Assembly (NCBI GenBank): GCA_947259175.1
Contig: CAMYKW010000010.1
Location: 1 to 63,203, forward strand
From: an uncultured Gammaproteobacteria bacterium
GTDB lineage: Bacteria; Pseudomonadota; Gammaproteobacteria; Arenicellales; JAANXG01
Length of the DNA: 63,203 bases
Reading direction: 5' to 3'
How positions within the stretch are numbered: the first letter of the stretch is position 1; every line of letters begins with the position of its first letter. Below the pieces are notes generated by a model. The model had not been told where the DNA came from. It worked only from the letters and a program-made list of their open reading frames with translations, and did no database searches. This document shows positions 48,719 through 59,284 of this stretch, piece by piece. A program made the translations under genes and the position numbers.

Positions 48719-49726
48719 ATGAAAATCAACTCGATTAACAAACCGGTTCCGAATTACGGCCCCACGTTCGACGACGCCTTGCGGGGCACAGGTCTGGGAA
48801 CACTCTCCCGCGCGCCACTGCGGGAACTGCAGGTCAACCTGGGCAGGTTGTGCAACCAGGCGTGCTCCCATTGCCATGTCGATGCCGGGCCGAAGCGCAC
48901 CGAAATCATGCAGTGGGAGACCATGAGTCGCATCCTGTCATGGTATGCCGCCGCGGGTTTACGCCGCGCGGACATCACCGGCGGCGCCCCGGAATTGAAT
49001 CCCAACTTTCGCAAGTTCGTAGACGCCCTCCTGGCTCTGGGAGCCCAGGTCAACTCGCGCTGCAATCTCACCGTGTTAATGGAACCCGGTCAGGAAGATC
49101 TGGCCGCCTGGTACGCCGAGCGGCGCGTGCATATGGTTTGCTCTCTGCCGTGTTACTCGAAACAAAACGTGGACGAGCAACGCGGCGACGGCGTGTTCAA
49201 CAAGAGCATCGAGGCGCTGCGCCTGCTCAATCGGCACGGCTATGGCCGTGACGAAGATCTGCATCTGGACCTGGTCTACAACCCGGGGGGCGCGGTTCTG
49301 CCCCCCGCCCAGGACCAACTCGAAAGCGACTACAAGACCCGTCTGTACGACGGCTTCGGCATTCGATTCAACCGCTTACTCACTCTCACCAACCTTCCGA
49401 TAAACCGTTTTGCGCATTATCTGCGGCGTACCGGCCAGACGCGCAGCTATCAGCAATTGCTGGTGGAAAATTTCAATCGGGACAGTGTTCCCAATCTGAT
49501 GTGCCGCCATGTGCTAAGCGTCGACTGGCTGGGGCGGGTTTATGACTGCGACTTCAATCAGATGCTGGCGCTGCCCCTGGGCGATCACGGTCCACGCCAA
49601 TTGTGGGACATCGATCCCCATACGCTGGAGGAGACCCCGATCGCCGTGGACCGGCACTGTTTCGGGTGCACCGCCGGCGCCGGTAGCAGTTGCGGCGGCG
49701 CTCTGGTTGCGAACCACACGGCTTAA
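48719..49726 (+). CDS. Radical SAM protein, ArsS-like (arsenosugar biosynthesis type)
   Basis: 335 residues, ATG 48719. The radical SAM cluster motif is in LGRLCNQACSHCHVDAGPKR (CxxxCxxC) near residue 44, followed by TGGAPELNPNFRK, and the C-terminus has the Cys-rich CFGCTAGAGSSCGG characteristic of the group that includes ArsS and selenocysteine-containing relatives. Here Cys replaces Sec throughout and no in-frame TGA is used. ArsS makes oxo-arsenosugars from dimethylarsenic; no arsM or ars gene is in the window. It lies 18 bases after a hairpin that closes the bufferin operon. Confidence 0.85.
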   Translation: MKINSINKPVPNYGPTFDDALRGTGLGTLSRAPLRELQVNLGRLCNQACSHCHVDAGPKRTEIMQWETMSRILSWYAAAGLRRADITGGAPELNPNFRKFVDALLALGAQVNSRCNLTVLMEPGQEDLAAWYAERRVHMVCSLPCYSKQNVDEQRGDGVFNKSIEALRLLNRHGYGRDEDLHLDLVYNPGGAVLPPAQDQLESDYKTRLYDGFGIRFNRLLTLTNLPINRFAHYLRRTGQTRSYQQLLVENFNRDSVPNLMCRHVLSVDWLGRVYDCDFNQMLALPLGDHGPRQLWDIDPHTLEETPIAVDRHCFGCTAGAGSSCGGALVANHTA

Positions 49727-49738
49727 ACCCATACCCGG

Positions 49739-49788
49739 CGGCGCGGGACCAACGACCGCAAAGGACCGTTTAGCGGTCTGGCCCGCCG
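49739..49788 (+). repeat. Nested inverted-repeat element after the radical SAM gene
   Basis: Outer arms CGGC..GGG (39-47) pair with CCCGCCG (82-88), and inner arms GACCGC (49754-49759) pair with GCGGTC (49773-49778), 13 bases after the stop. No T-run follows, so it is not a typical intrinsic terminator; it may be a structured 3' end. Confidence 0.4.
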
Positions 49789-49834
49789 AATAGAAGTCTC
49801 TGGAACGTTACCGCACGCGTGCCGGAATCGTCAT

Positions 49835-49984
49835 ATGAGATTCGACCACCCACAGTGGGAGATGTATTCGACTTCAAAGCACGAGGTACGCGCGTTGTTG
49901 AAACAAGTCGGCGTAACGTTGTTCGAGATGCACCTCAAGCATCGCATGCGCACATTCCAGGGCGCCTTTCACGCCAGGCACTGA
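49835..49984 (+). CDS. Possible small protein, 49 residues
   Basis: An open frame with ATG 49835 and TGA 49982-49984, in the 280-base space between the radical SAM gene and the HDOD gene. The product is His-rich and basic (KHEVRALLKQVGVTLFEMHL, HRMRTFQGAFHARH), with no Cys, signal peptide or known motif. No ribosome site is obvious. It may be chance; it is listed because nothing else fills this space. Confidence 0.25.
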   Translation: MRFDHPQWEMYSTSKHEVRALLKQVGVTLFEMHLKHRMRTFQGAFHARH

Positions 49985-50009
49985 GCTGAGTCATCCGTAT
50001 CCGTTAACG

Positions 50010-50903
50010 CTAATGGGCGCCATCGAGCATCTTCTCGACTTCGTGAATTTCCTGTTCCGCCTCGTCCAGGATCAACAGCGAGTTGCGTGGCGTTAATTCG
50101 CCCAACGCCAGTTTCTTGAAGGCCGGTACCTCATCGATGCGCGGGAGCCGGGTCGATCGCTGCGACCCGACGTAGGCGTGCAGTTGCGCGATGATGAGTA
50201 TGTCGACGTAGTCAGCTTGCTGTGAACCCGCGTAGGTCCAGTCTTCGGAGTGCAACGCCGCTTCAACGTACAGCCCTGCAAACTCCCACTTGTGCAAAAT
50301 CGCTGCGCTGACGCGCGCCTGCAGTAAATACACCAGCCGGTCGAGCATTTCCGGCCGCTCGGCAAGCTCCGGGTGCGACTCGGCTGCTCGCAACAGCGGG
50401 ATGGCGCCGACATCGTGCAATACCCCCACCAACATCGCTTTATCCGGCGACAGGCCGGGAGTCATCTTGGCGAGTACTTGACATAAAGCGGCGACGCGCG
50501 CGCTGTGTCGCCACAGAGTCCGCATACGGTCACGCAACACCGGAGAGTTCGTGTGGAACGAATTTTTCAAAACGAAACTTATTATCAAGTTTTGCGTGGT
50601 TCCGCGGCCCAATCGCGTCACTGCATCGGTACAGCTCTCGATCGCTCCGCGACCGCCGTATGCAGGGCTGTTTGCCACCTTGAGCAGGCGCACGGTCAGC
50701 GTCGGGTCCATCTGTATGATGCGGGCGATGTCTTCGCTATCGGTATTCGCGTCGTTAACGGCGCGTCCCACACGGACGGCGACGTCCGGAATACTGGGCA
50801 GCTTCAGCCTGCCGGATTTTAGATTAGCGACAAATTCATGAACGTACTCGCGAATAGAGTGATCCCCACTCGATTGAACCGCCGCCGTTATAGTGGTGTT
50901 CAT
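50010..50903 (-). CDS. HDOD-domain signalling protein
   Basis: 297 residues from ATG 50903, which has GGAG nine bases upstream; the frame runs to 51095 but the extra part is unlike the family. The HDOD fold is clear: LKLPSIPDVAVRVGRAVNDA, SEDIARIIQMDPTLTVRLLK, VANSPAYGG, AVTRLGRGTTQNLIISFVLK and LVGVLHDVGAIPLL. The last gives an HD-like HD pair, but catalytic metal sites are usually missing in HDOD proteins, which act as signalling scaffolds. It lies downstream of dnaJ with about 310 bases between. Confidence 0.88.
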   Translation of the reverse strand: MNTTITAAVQSSGDHSIREYVHEFVANLKSGRLKLPSIPDVAVRVGRAVNDANTDSEDIARIIQMDPTLTVRLLKVANSPAYGGRGAIESCTDAVTRLGRGTTQNLIISFVLKNSFHTNSPVLRDRMRTLWRHSARVAALCQVLAKMTPGLSPDKAMLVGVLHDVGAIPLLRAAESHPELAERPEMLDRLVYLLQARVSAAILHKWEFAGLYVEAALHSEDWTYAGSQQADYVDILIIAQLHAYVGSQRSTRLPRIDEVPAFKKLALGELTPRNSLLILDEAEQEIHEVEKMLDGAH

Positions 50904-51212
50904 TTCGCATGGCTCCTGATATTGCAGGTATTTCGCCGCCGCCGGCACACACCCGCGGTACATAAAAGGCTTGCACGTTCGAAGTTCCGCGCGCCCCTGT
51001 TGTCTATCGGCATACGGGAAGCGATTCTTTAACGGGCTGAACTCCGGTGGGATGGGAGACAACGAGCGCGCCGGCCTGGATCTCCATCCCACCACCCCGG
51101 CAGGGATGACGCCAGTCCGTGGCGCCGGGTTTTAGGAATTTTAAACGTGAGCGCTCCGCCATGCGGCGGGATCTGTGCACCCTGGTCGACCGGCTAGACG
51201 GCAATAACGGTA
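50904..51212. other. Gap between dnaJ and the HDOD gene
   Basis: About 309 bases. It holds the upstream extension of the HDOD frame and, on the minus strand, a hairpin CCGCC-GCAT-GGCGG near 51160 without a following T-run. No gene, tRNA or clear promoter was recognised. Confidence 0.5.
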
Positions 51213-52352
51213 TCAGGTGACCAGATCGTCGAAGAACGAACGCAATTTGTCGGTCCACGAGCTTTCGCGGGGGCTGTGGCGCGCACCGCCGTCACGAACC
51301 GTTCCCTCCAACTCTTTCATCAACTCCTTCTGGCGTTTGGTGAGGTTGACCGGTGTTTCCGCGGTGATTTTGCAGTACAAGTCTCCGACACGCCCACCGC
51401 GCACGTTGCGAACGCCCTTGGAACGCAAGCGAAAGAGCTTCTCGGTCTGCGACTCGGGTGGTACTTTGATCCGCGCCCGGCCGTCCAGCGTGGGCACCTC
51501 GAGCTCACCCCCAAGCGCCAGGGTCGCGAAGCTCACCGGCATTTCGCAATAAAGGTCGTCACCATCACGCTTGAAGATCGGGTGCGGCTTGATTTGAATC
51601 GACACGTACAGATCGCCGGGAACACCGTTTTTGCCGCCGCTCTCGCCTTCACCGGCCAGGCGGATCTGATCGCCTTCGTCAATACCGGCGGGGACTTTCA
51701 CCGACAAGGTCTTGGTTTCCTTGACCAGACCGGACCCATGGCAACGGCCGCAGGGATCTTTGATCACCGACCCACTGCCCCGGCACGCCGGGCATGTCTG
51801 CTGCACGGAGAAGAAACCCTGCTGCATACGCACCTGCCCCGCACCGCCGCACGTGGAGCAGGATACCGGGGCGGTTCCCGGCGAAGCGCCGGTACCGTCA
51901 CAACGATCACACACCACCGAGGTGGGAACACGGATCTTGGCTTCGGTTCCACGCACTGCGTCCTCGAGGGATAGCTGCAGGTTATAGCGCAGATCGGCGC
52001 CGCGCGCGCGCCCCCGGGAGCGCCGCGGGCCGGCGCCACCGAAGATGTCGCCGAATATATCTCCGAAGATGTCGCTGAAGCCACCTGCGCCCGGACCATG
52101 GAATCCGCCGCCAACCCCGGCGGAGGGGTCCACACCTGCGTGTCCGAACTGGTCATAAGCGGCCCGTTTTTGCCCGTCGCTCAGTATCTCGTACGCCTCC
52201 TTGGCTTCCTTGAACTTCGCCTCCGCATTCTCGTCACCGGTGTTTCGATCAGGGTGATGTTTCATAGCCAAGCGTCGGTACGCCTTTTTGATCTCGCTTT
52301 CCGACGCGTTGCGTTGAATGCCTAGTGTCTCGTAATAATCACGCTTTGCCAT
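51213..52352 (-). CDS. dnaJ: Chaperone DnaJ (Hsp40)
   Basis: 379 residues from ATG 52352 ([13 protein letters not shown]); the frame continues eight codons upstream. J domain with [17 protein letters not shown], a Gly-rich linker ([18 protein letters not shown]), then four zinc-binding repeats: [34 protein letters not shown] and [10 protein letters not shown], then the substrate-binding C-terminal domains. It stimulates DnaK ATPase and brings substrate to it. It follows dnaK after 152 bases that include a strong hairpin. Confidence 0.97.
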   Translation of the reverse strand: MAKRDYYETLGIQRNASESEIKKAYRRLAMKHHPDRNTGDENAEAKFKEAKEAYEILSDGQKRAAYDQFGHAGVDPSAGVGGGFHGPGAGGFSDIFGDIFGDIFGGAGPRRSRGRARGADLRYNLQLSLEDAVRGTEAKIRVPTSVVCDRCDGTGASPGTAPVSCSTCGGAGQVRMQQGFFSVQQTCPACRGSGSVIKDPCGRCHGSGLVKETKTLSVKVPAGIDEGDQIRLAGEGESGGKNGVPGDLYVSIQIKPHPIFKRDGDDLYCEMPVSFATLALGGELEVPTLDGRARIKVPPESQTEKLFRLRSKGVRNVRGGRVGDLYCKITAETPVNLTKRQKELMKELEGTVRDGGARHSPRESSWTDKLRSFFDDLVT

Positions 52353-52443
52353 AACCGTTCCAGCGTCCGCCATCACCGACCAACGGGCTCATTCGTCTCA
52401 ACATTCGCGACATCACCCGGATAAATCTACTTTTGTCACATAC

Positions 52444-52474
52444 AAAACAGGCGTGGGCTTCCGTCCACGCCTGT
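52444..52474 (-). terminator. Hairpin with T-run between dnaK and dnaJ
   Basis: Minus strand ACAGGCGTGG-ACGGAAGC-CCACGCCTGT followed by TTTG, a perfect ten-base-pair stem (52447-52474) with a short T tract. It should end or attenuate dnaK transcripts, giving less dnaJ than dnaK, unless dnaJ has its own promoter. Confidence 0.7.
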
Positions 52475-52504
52475 CCTGGAACTTGCCACCAGCGAAATGC
52501 GCGA

Positions 52505-54442
<1,938 letters not shown>

Positions 54443-54518
54443 AGTGGTTTCCCCTAAAACTCAATGTGCCTTTTCAATGAATCAATTGTTAATAAAATTG
54501 GGTCTCAATCCGGTTTTT

Positions 54519-55190
54519 TCAAGCTTTTTCCTGCTGCGGCGTTTCATTGGCCGCGGGCTCGGCCGCCTTGGCGACAATCACCATCGCCGGCCGGATCAAG
54601 CGATCTTGGAGCGTGTACCCCTTTTGGATCACCGACACGATGTGGTTGGGCTCGATATCACTGGATTCCTGGATGCTCATCGCCTGATGCCGCTCCGGGT
54701 CCAATTTTTCCCCCGGTTCCGGGGCCACCACACGAATAGCGAATTTTTCGAATACGCTGTCCATTTGTTTCAGAGTCAGCTCCAGTCCCTCCAGCATGCG
54801 CTGCAAGGCACTCGCATCCTGCGTATCGAGGTCCACCGCCCGCGCCAGCTCCAGACTGTCGCGAACCGTAAGCATTTCCGAGGCAAACCGCTCAATCGCG
54901 TATTTGCGCACACCGGCGATCTCGTTGTCAGCCCGGCGCCGGGTGTTCTCGACTTCCGCCTTGGCACGGAGGAAGCTGTCCTTGAACCGCTCCAACTCTG
55001 CGGTCGCGTTATCGAGCTGGTTTTGCAAGTCCTCTACGTCGACCGCCTCTCCGTCCCCGGTGACCGTTTCCGCCGCGGGTGCCGGCTCGGTGTCGGGCGT
55101 CGCCTCGGAGGTAGCAGTCGCGGCCGGCTCGCTGTGCTGGATGGGTTCTTCCGTCTGGGGTTGGCTTTGCGCCTTGGGTTTTTTCTTCAC
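54519..55190 (-). CDS. grpE: Nucleotide-exchange factor GrpE
   Basis: 223 residues from GTG 55190, with GGAG about eleven bases upstream. A long acidic N-terminal part rich in Ala, Glu and Thr (residues about 1-60), then the long GrpE helix (VDVEDLQNQLDNATAELERF, RAKAEVENTRRRADNEIAGV) and the beta domain with VVAPEPGEKLDPERHQAMSI and VSVIQKGYTLQDRLIRPAMV. It releases ADP from DnaK. The extended N-terminus is longer than in E. coli. Confidence 0.95.
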   Translation of the reverse strand: MKKKPKAQSQPQTEEPIQHSEPAATATSEATPDTEPAPAAETVTGDGEAVDVEDLQNQLDNATAELERFKDSFLRAKAEVENTRRRADNEIAGVRKYAIERFASEMLTVRDSLELARAVDLDTQDASALQRMLEGLELTLKQMDSVFEKFAIRVVAPEPGEKLDPERHQAMSIQESSDIEPNHIVSVIQKGYTLQDRLIRPAMVIVAKAAEPAANETPQQEKA

Positions 55191-55335
55191 CTATTGCATC
55201 ACTCCGTACCTGTGCTTATCTCGAATTGGGGGCATCGCAGGCGTATTTCAAGCCGCCGGCGGCGCCCCGGCCGAACTTTTCGTGGTCACACCGGGCAAGC
55301 GCCGGCCGCTGAGAGCTCTTTTTATTGGTTAGCGC

Positions 55336-56382
55336 TTATTCCAAGCGATCAGAGCCGGTGGACAGCGCGCCGCTCAACAAGCGAGCAGTGACGTCCACGA
55401 CGGGAATAATGTCCTCGTAGGACATCCGTGTCGGTCCGATCACGCCCACGGTCCCGATGATTTCTCCGTCATGGTCGTAGGGCGCGGTTACCACACTGCA
55501 GTCGTCCAAAGACCGGTAACCCGACTCCTCGCCGATGAAAATACTGATGCCACTGACTCGCATGCTGCGATCCAGTAAATCCAGCAGATCCTGCTTGGTT
55601 TTAAAGGCATCGAAAAGCTTCTGTAATTTTTCGATCTGACACAGATCGGGAACATTCAACAAATTCTCTTCGCCGCTCAGCATGACCGCGTCGCTGCCGT
55701 CATCCTCATCGTCGAACAGTTTGCCCGCCACCGCCAAGGCAGTCGCCGTGATGCTGTGCATTTCGTCGCTATCTTTTTGCATTTCCTTGAGCAGCCCGCG
55801 GCGCACGTCCGCCAAGGAAGTTCCCCCGTAAGCCTCATTGAAAAAATTCGCCGCTTCGATCAGTTCGCTCGCCGAATATGAGCGGTCGGTGGGTATCACC
55901 CGGTTTTGCACCCGGCCGTCGTCGGTAACCAGAATAGTCAACACGCGATTCGCCGCCAGCCTGACGAACTCAATCTGGCGGAACAGGGAATTCTGCTGGC
56001 CGGGTATCAGTACGACGCCGGCGAATTGGGTCACTTGTGACAGCAGTTCGGAAGCTCTGGCGACCAACAACTGCGGATCGCGCTCCTTGGAGAATTTACC
56101 TTGCATCTCCTCGAGGGTCAGCTTCTCCAGCGGTCTTACCTGTAACAACGAATCGACGAAAAACCGGTAGCCCTTCTGCGTCGGTATCCGCCCGGCGGAA
56201 GTGTGCGGTGCGTGGATCAGGCCGAGGTCCTCCAGATCCGACATCACGTTGCGCACCGTGGCCGGACTCAGGTTGAGCTTGATCTGGCGCGCGAGGGTGC
56301 GCGAACCTACCGGTTGTCCCTCGTGGATGTACAACTCGATCAGGGTTCTGAGCAGTGATTCCGCGCGATCGTTGAGCATCAT
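55336..56382 (-). CDS. hrcA: Heat-inducible transcription repressor HrcA
   Basis: 348 residues; ATG 56382 or the adjacent ATG 56379. The N-terminal winged helix contains LYIHEGQPVGSRTLARQIK and LSPATVRNVMSDLEDLGLIH, and the C-terminal core ends SYEDIIPVVDVTARLLSGAL. It represses CIRCE-controlled heat-shock genes and itself needs GroEL to fold. A CIRCE lies 28 bases upstream, so it represses its own operon. In gammaproteobacteria the pair is present in some lineages but absent from enterics. Confidence 0.96.
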   Translation of the reverse strand: MMLNDRAESLLRTLIELYIHEGQPVGSRTLARQIKLNLSPATVRNVMSDLEDLGLIHAPHTSAGRIPTQKGYRFFVDSLLQVRPLEKLTLEEMQGKFSKERDPQLLVARASELLSQVTQFAGVVLIPGQQNSLFRQIEFVRLAANRVLTILVTDDGRVQNRVIPTDRSYSASELIEAANFFNEAYGGTSLADVRRGLLKEMQKDSDEMHSITATALAVAGKLFDDEDDGSDAVMLSGEENLLNVPDLCQIEKLQKLFDAFKTKQDLLDLLDRSMRVSGISIFIGEESGYRSLDDCSVVTAPYDHDGEIIGTVGVIGPTRMSYEDIIPVVDVTARLLSGALSTGSDRLE

Positions 56383-56409
56383 GTTGGTTGAGCTGGATAC
56401 GTGCCGTTC

Positions 56410-56436
56410 TTAGCACTCCATTCATTGGAGTGCTAA
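56410..56436 (-). promoter_or_regulatory. CIRCE operator
   Basis: TTAGCACTC-N9-GAGTGCTAA, a perfect match to the consensus (56410-56418 and 56428-56436). It lies between the -10 box and the hrcA start on the minus strand and should bind HrcA. Confidence 0.97.
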
Positions 56437-56442
56437 TCGAAC

Positions 56443-56471
56443 ACGCTATCAACGTACCGCCGGACTGTCAA
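56443..56471 (-). promoter_or_regulatory. Sigma-70-like promoter of the hrcA-grpE-dnaK operon
   Basis: Minus strand TTGACA (56466-56471), a 17-base spacer and TAGCGT (56443-56448). The -35 box is perfect; the -10 is weak. Transcription would start at or just before the CIRCE. No sigma-32 type promoter was recognised. Confidence 0.6.
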
Positions 56472-56653
56472 TATCGGCGTTGCCGAACGTGGTTATCCAA
56501 CCGCCGACGTCGAACAGGCCGGGCGCACGGCGCACCCACCGATGGCGAAAAAGTTCACTCCATCGGGAAAATCAACGAGAATGCACTATCCCCACGCAGC
56601 GGCCGCTGGTCGCATCAGTAACGTCAGGGTCTCAAGAAGAACGGCGCACTCCA

Positions 56654-57532
56654 ATGCCAAAACAATTCAAAACCATCGGTCTTTTCGGAAAATACAAAGA
56701 TCCCGGTGTCCGGGATGCGATCAACAGCCTCGCTGAATACCTCCGTTACCGCAACATCGAGGTGCTGGTGGGTGAAACCACCGCGCAGGAGATTCGCACC
56801 GCGTTGGCCGCGGACGCATCCGACGAAGACATCGAACATCGCATCGATCTGAGCATTGTCGTCGGCGGCGATGGAACCATGCTGCACGTCGCCCGATCAT
56901 TGGCGCCCTACAGCGTACCGCTGGTGGGCGTCAACATGGGCCGTTTGGGTTTTCTCACCGACATCTCCCTCAACGAAATGCACGAGGACATCGGCAGGAT
57001 TCTCGATGGAGAGTACGAAATCGAGCAACGCATGATGGTGAACGCCGAGGTGATCCGCAACGACGAAGTCATTTATTCCGACAACGCCTTCAATGATATG
57101 GTGATCGGCAAGAGCGACATGGAGCGCTTGATCGAAATTCAGACCTACGTCGATGGTGATTTTGTCACCAAACTGCGCGCGGACGGAATCATCGTCGCCA
57201 CGCCCACTGGATCCACCGCCTATGCACTGTCCGCCGGCGGCCCGATCATGCACCCACAGCTCGAAGCGCTGATCATGGTACCCATCTGCCCGCACATGCT
57301 GTCACAGCGCCCTATCGCGCTGCGGGCCTCTAGTATTATCGACTTCAACCTGATCAATATCTGCGAACGCTGCGCCTATGTCTCACTGGATGGAAAAATC
57401 GTGTTCCACCTCGACGGCGACGAAAAAATACGCGTGCGGCGTTCCCAAGAGACGGTGAATTTCGTGCGTACGCTGGATCATGACCATTATGCGGCGTTGC
57501 GATCAAAGCTCGGCTGGGGCGAGGCCATCTAA
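56654..57532 (+). CDS. nadK: NAD kinase
   Basis: 292 residues from ATG 56654; the frame runs upstream to 56480 but that part is unlike NadK. It phosphorylates NAD to NADP. The diagnostic GGDGTMLHVARSLA (near residue 75) and NMGRLGFLTDI, and later ADGIIVATPTGSTAYALSAG are present. It is divergent from hrcA and followed five bases later by recN. Confidence 0.96.
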   Translation: MPKQFKTIGLFGKYKDPGVRDAINSLAEYLRYRNIEVLVGETTAQEIRTALAADASDEDIEHRIDLSIVVGGDGTMLHVARSLAPYSVPLVGVNMGRLGFLTDISLNEMHEDIGRILDGEYEIEQRMMVNAEVIRNDEVIYSDNAFNDMVIGKSDMERLIEIQTYVDGDFVTKLRADGIIVATPTGSTAYALSAGGPIMHPQLEALIMVPICPHMLSQRPIALRASSIIDFNLINICERCAYVSLDGKIVFHLDGDEKIRVRRSQETVNFVRTLDHDHYAALRSKLGWGEAI

Positions 57533-57537
57533 CGGCG

Positions 57538-59241
57538 GTGTTGACGTCTTTATTCATTCGCGATTTCGCCATCGTCCCGCGGCTCGAACTTGATCTGGAA
57601 TCCGGATTGACCGTGCTTACCGGCGAGACCGGCGCGGGTAAATCCATCCTGGTCGATGCGCTGATGCTGGCGTTGGGCGCGCGCTCTGATGCGGACAGCG
57701 TCCGCCATGGCGCCGATGGAGCCGAGATCAACGCCAGCGTGGCGCTTGAGCACGGCGGCGACGCGGCGAATTGGCTTCAGCAACACGAACTCCATGAGCA
57801 GGACGGTTGCGTGTTACGCCGCCTGGTATACCGCGATAAACCCACCAAGGCGTTTATCAACGGGCGTCCGGTCACCCTGCAGTTGTTGCGCGAGTTCAGT
57901 CAACGGCTCGTCGACATTCACGGTCAACACGAACATCAATCGCTATTGCGCACCGATGCGCAACGCCAGATCGTTGATGATTTCGCTTCCCGGGTCGAGG
58001 ACGTCGGCACACTGGTGGTTCTGTATGAAGAACTGAAACGACTGCAAGCGCAACTGGACGATCTCGACAATGCGTCCTCGACTCGATTGCACGACATCGA
58101 TTTATTGAAGTTTCAGACTTCCGAGCTCGAACAGGCCGACGTAAGCGACGATGAGTTTGCGCAACTCGAACAAGAGCACGCCAAACTGACGCATGCCAAC
58201 GAACTGCGGGAAGGCATCGAGTTGTGTTACCAGCGCCTCTACGATGCAGAGCGACACGCGGTCACCGACACCGTTACCCAGTGCGTGCATGCGCTGGAAG
58301 GTTTGCTGGACTACGAACCAGGACTGGCACAGGCTGTCGATCTGTTGAATCAGGCGTCTATACATGTCGACGAAGCGACCACCCATCTGCGACAGCTGGG
58401 CGACGGCGTGGCGCTCGACCCCCAGCGTCTGGAAGAAGTGGAACGACGCATGAGCACTTTGCTGGCGCTGGCGCGGAAGCACCAGTGCGAGCCGGATCAA
58501 CTGAAGGCCATCCATCAGGAACTGACCGGCCGGTTGGCGGCGCTTGAACAAACGGACACGAGTATCGAATCCGTCCGCAACGCCCTCGAGGATACGCGGG
58601 CGCGCTACGATCAAGCCGCCGACAAAATCTCGAAGCAACGGCAAACGTCGGCGGCAAAGCTGTCCGAACTCGTTACCGAGCAGATGCAGGAACTGGGCAT
58701 GAAAGGCGGCCGCTTCGAGGTGACGATAACCAGGCGGGACCGCGCGCTACCCACGCGCTTCGGCTATGACGACGTTAGCTTTCAGGTCAGCACCAATCGC
58801 AACCAACCGCTGCGGCCGCTGAAGAAAGTCGCATCCGGCGGAGAATTGTCCCGCATCAGCCTGGCGATTCAGGTGATCACGGCTGGGGTGGGACGGGTGC
58901 CCACGCTGATTTTCGATGAGGTGGACGTCGGCATCGGCGGAGGCGTGGCCGAGATCGTAGGGCAGCGGCTGCGGTCACTGGCGCAAAAACGCCAGGTGAT
59001 CTGCATCACCCATCTGCCCCAGGTGGCCGCGCAGGGAGACCATCACCACGTTGTCAGGAAACACGATGACGACGGTGTCCGCGTGTCCATCGTTCCGCTT
59101 GGCGATAATGATCGAGTTGAGGAAATCGCCCGTATGCTGGGCGGTGTTAAGATCACCGATCAGACCATGGCGCACGCCAGTGAGATGCTGTCCCGCAGCG
59201 ACAATGTGTCGAAACCGCCGGCGCTGTCCGCGGTGGAATGA
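57538..59241 (+). CDS. recN: DNA repair protein RecN
   Basis: 567 residues; GTG 57538 or TTG 57541. An SMC-like ATPase for double-strand-break repair: Walker A TVLTGETGAGKSILVDALML, a central coiled coil (residues about 150-370), the signature loop VASGGELSRISLAIQV and Walker B TLIFDEVDVGIGGGVAEIVG. It follows nadK after five bases, as in many gammaproteobacteria. Confidence 0.96.
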   Translation: MLTSLFIRDFAIVPRLELDLESGLTVLTGETGAGKSILVDALMLALGARSDADSVRHGADGAEINASVALEHGGDAANWLQQHELHEQDGCVLRRLVYRDKPTKAFINGRPVTLQLLREFSQRLVDIHGQHEHQSLLRTDAQRQIVDDFASRVEDVGTLVVLYEELKRLQAQLDDLDNASSTRLHDIDLLKFQTSELEQADVSDDEFAQLEQEHAKLTHANELREGIELCYQRLYDAERHAVTDTVTQCVHALEGLLDYEPGLAQAVDLLNQASIHVDEATTHLRQLGDGVALDPQRLEEVERRMSTLLALARKHQCEPDQLKAIHQELTGRLAALEQTDTSIESVRNALEDTRARYDQAADKISKQRQTSAAKLSELVTEQMQELGMKGGRFEVTITRRDRALPTRFGYDDVSFQVSTNRNQPLRPLKKVASGGELSRISLAIQVITAGVGRVPTLIFDEVDVGIGGGVAEIVGQRLRSLAQKRQVICITHLPQVAAQGDHHHVVRKHDDDGVRVSIVPLGDNDRVEEIARMLGGVKITDQTMAHASEMLSRSDNVSKPPALSAVE

Positions 59242-59284
59242 ATCCAACTGAAAACCTCGGCAACTCGAAAAATCAGTACCGCGC

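Noticed and set aside
48719-49726. Selenocysteine in the radical SAM protein
   Set aside because: Relatives often contain Sec, but all relevant positions here are Cys codons and no in-frame TGA occurs before the real stop.
49835-49984. 49-codon frame as a second RiPP precursor for the radical SAM enzyme
   Set aside because: No Cys, no signal or leader-core pattern and no ribosome site; kept only as a low-confidence frame.
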